The position numbers and the translations under genes are program-made. From CBDDCQ01 sp965226285 (GTDB lineage: Bacteria > Bacteroidota > Bacteroidia > Flavobacteriales > Ichthyobacteriaceae), in assembly GCA_965226285.1 (NCBI GenBank), contig CBDDCQ010000006.1, positions 310,001 to 374,000 on the forward strand: DNA of 64,000 bases. Reading direction: 5' to 3'. A model generated the notes under the pieces. It saw only the letters and a list, made by a program, of their open reading frames with translations, made no database searches and was not told where the DNA came from. Of this stretch, positions 63,918 to 64,000 are shown piece after piece; the stretch's first letter is position 1, and every line of letters starts with the position of its first letter.

Positions 63918-64000
63918 TAGAATGATTCTAAATAAGGATACAGTTTGTAACTATATTTTAGTGCTAATACTTATTAGTTTTGTCTAATATAAGATAAGCT

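Overview
The window is a low-GC chromosomal segment of a Bacteroidota bacterium, most likely a flavobacterium. The reasons are: -7 promoter elements of the TAnnTTTG type in front of many genes, secreted proteins with short lipoprotein signals or 'AQ'-type signal peptides, BspA-like leucine-rich repeat lipoproteins, UMF1-family MFS and DUF6607-type proteins, a stand-alone homocysteine methyltransferase half of MetH, and two formylglycine sulfatases. Several decayed genes and large repeat-built surface proteins suggest a host-associated or reduced lifestyle. Genus cannot be fixed from the sequence alone.

Layout. 1-3.4 kb: truncated acyl-CoA synthetase, a sigma factor, a frameshifted SLC13-type transporter and an IS1-like transposase remnant. 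3.6-11.6 kb: two paralogous giant lipoproteins made of about 80-residue Ig-like repeats ending in a TpLRR domain; a third relative (32.7-36 kb) swaps the LRR for a seven-repeat propeller. 11.9-17.3 kb: pabB, a secreted amidohydrolase, metH N-half, yidD, lgt and a DUF192 lipoprotein. 17.4-20.2 kb: a type II restriction-modification (RM) island with two methyltransferases (one frameshifted), a nuclease and an embedded GNAT protein. 20.4-32.2 kb: housekeeping genes thiL, clpC, aspartate kinase, sulfatase, sppA, MFS and Ca/Na antiporter. 36-45.8 kb: mdh, tsaB, a second sulfatase, a GH3-family protein and a nucleotide-sugar operon read ugd, uxs, galE, rfbB. 46.2-55.5 kb: a defence island centred on a 1710-residue type ISP RM enzyme. 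55.7-64 kb: a two-domain amidohydrolase, ferritin, DUF6607 protein, rfbC, tRNA-Thr and aconitase.

The defence island is the most informative region. A complete MunI-like RM cassette (controller, endonuclease, MT-A70-like methyltransferase) sits between two 736-bp copies of the 5' end of the type ISP gene and its neighbour, with a further internal piece of the ISP gene at the junction. Operators shared by the controller and methyltransferase promoters can be read directly. On the other side of the ISP gene, a STAS-like protein and a membrane-anchored partner lie between two copies of the ISP 3' end, preceded by what looks like the tail of a GHKL-type ATPase. The ISP gene itself carries two tandem 114-bp hairpin-rich units inserted in frame in its methyltransferase part.
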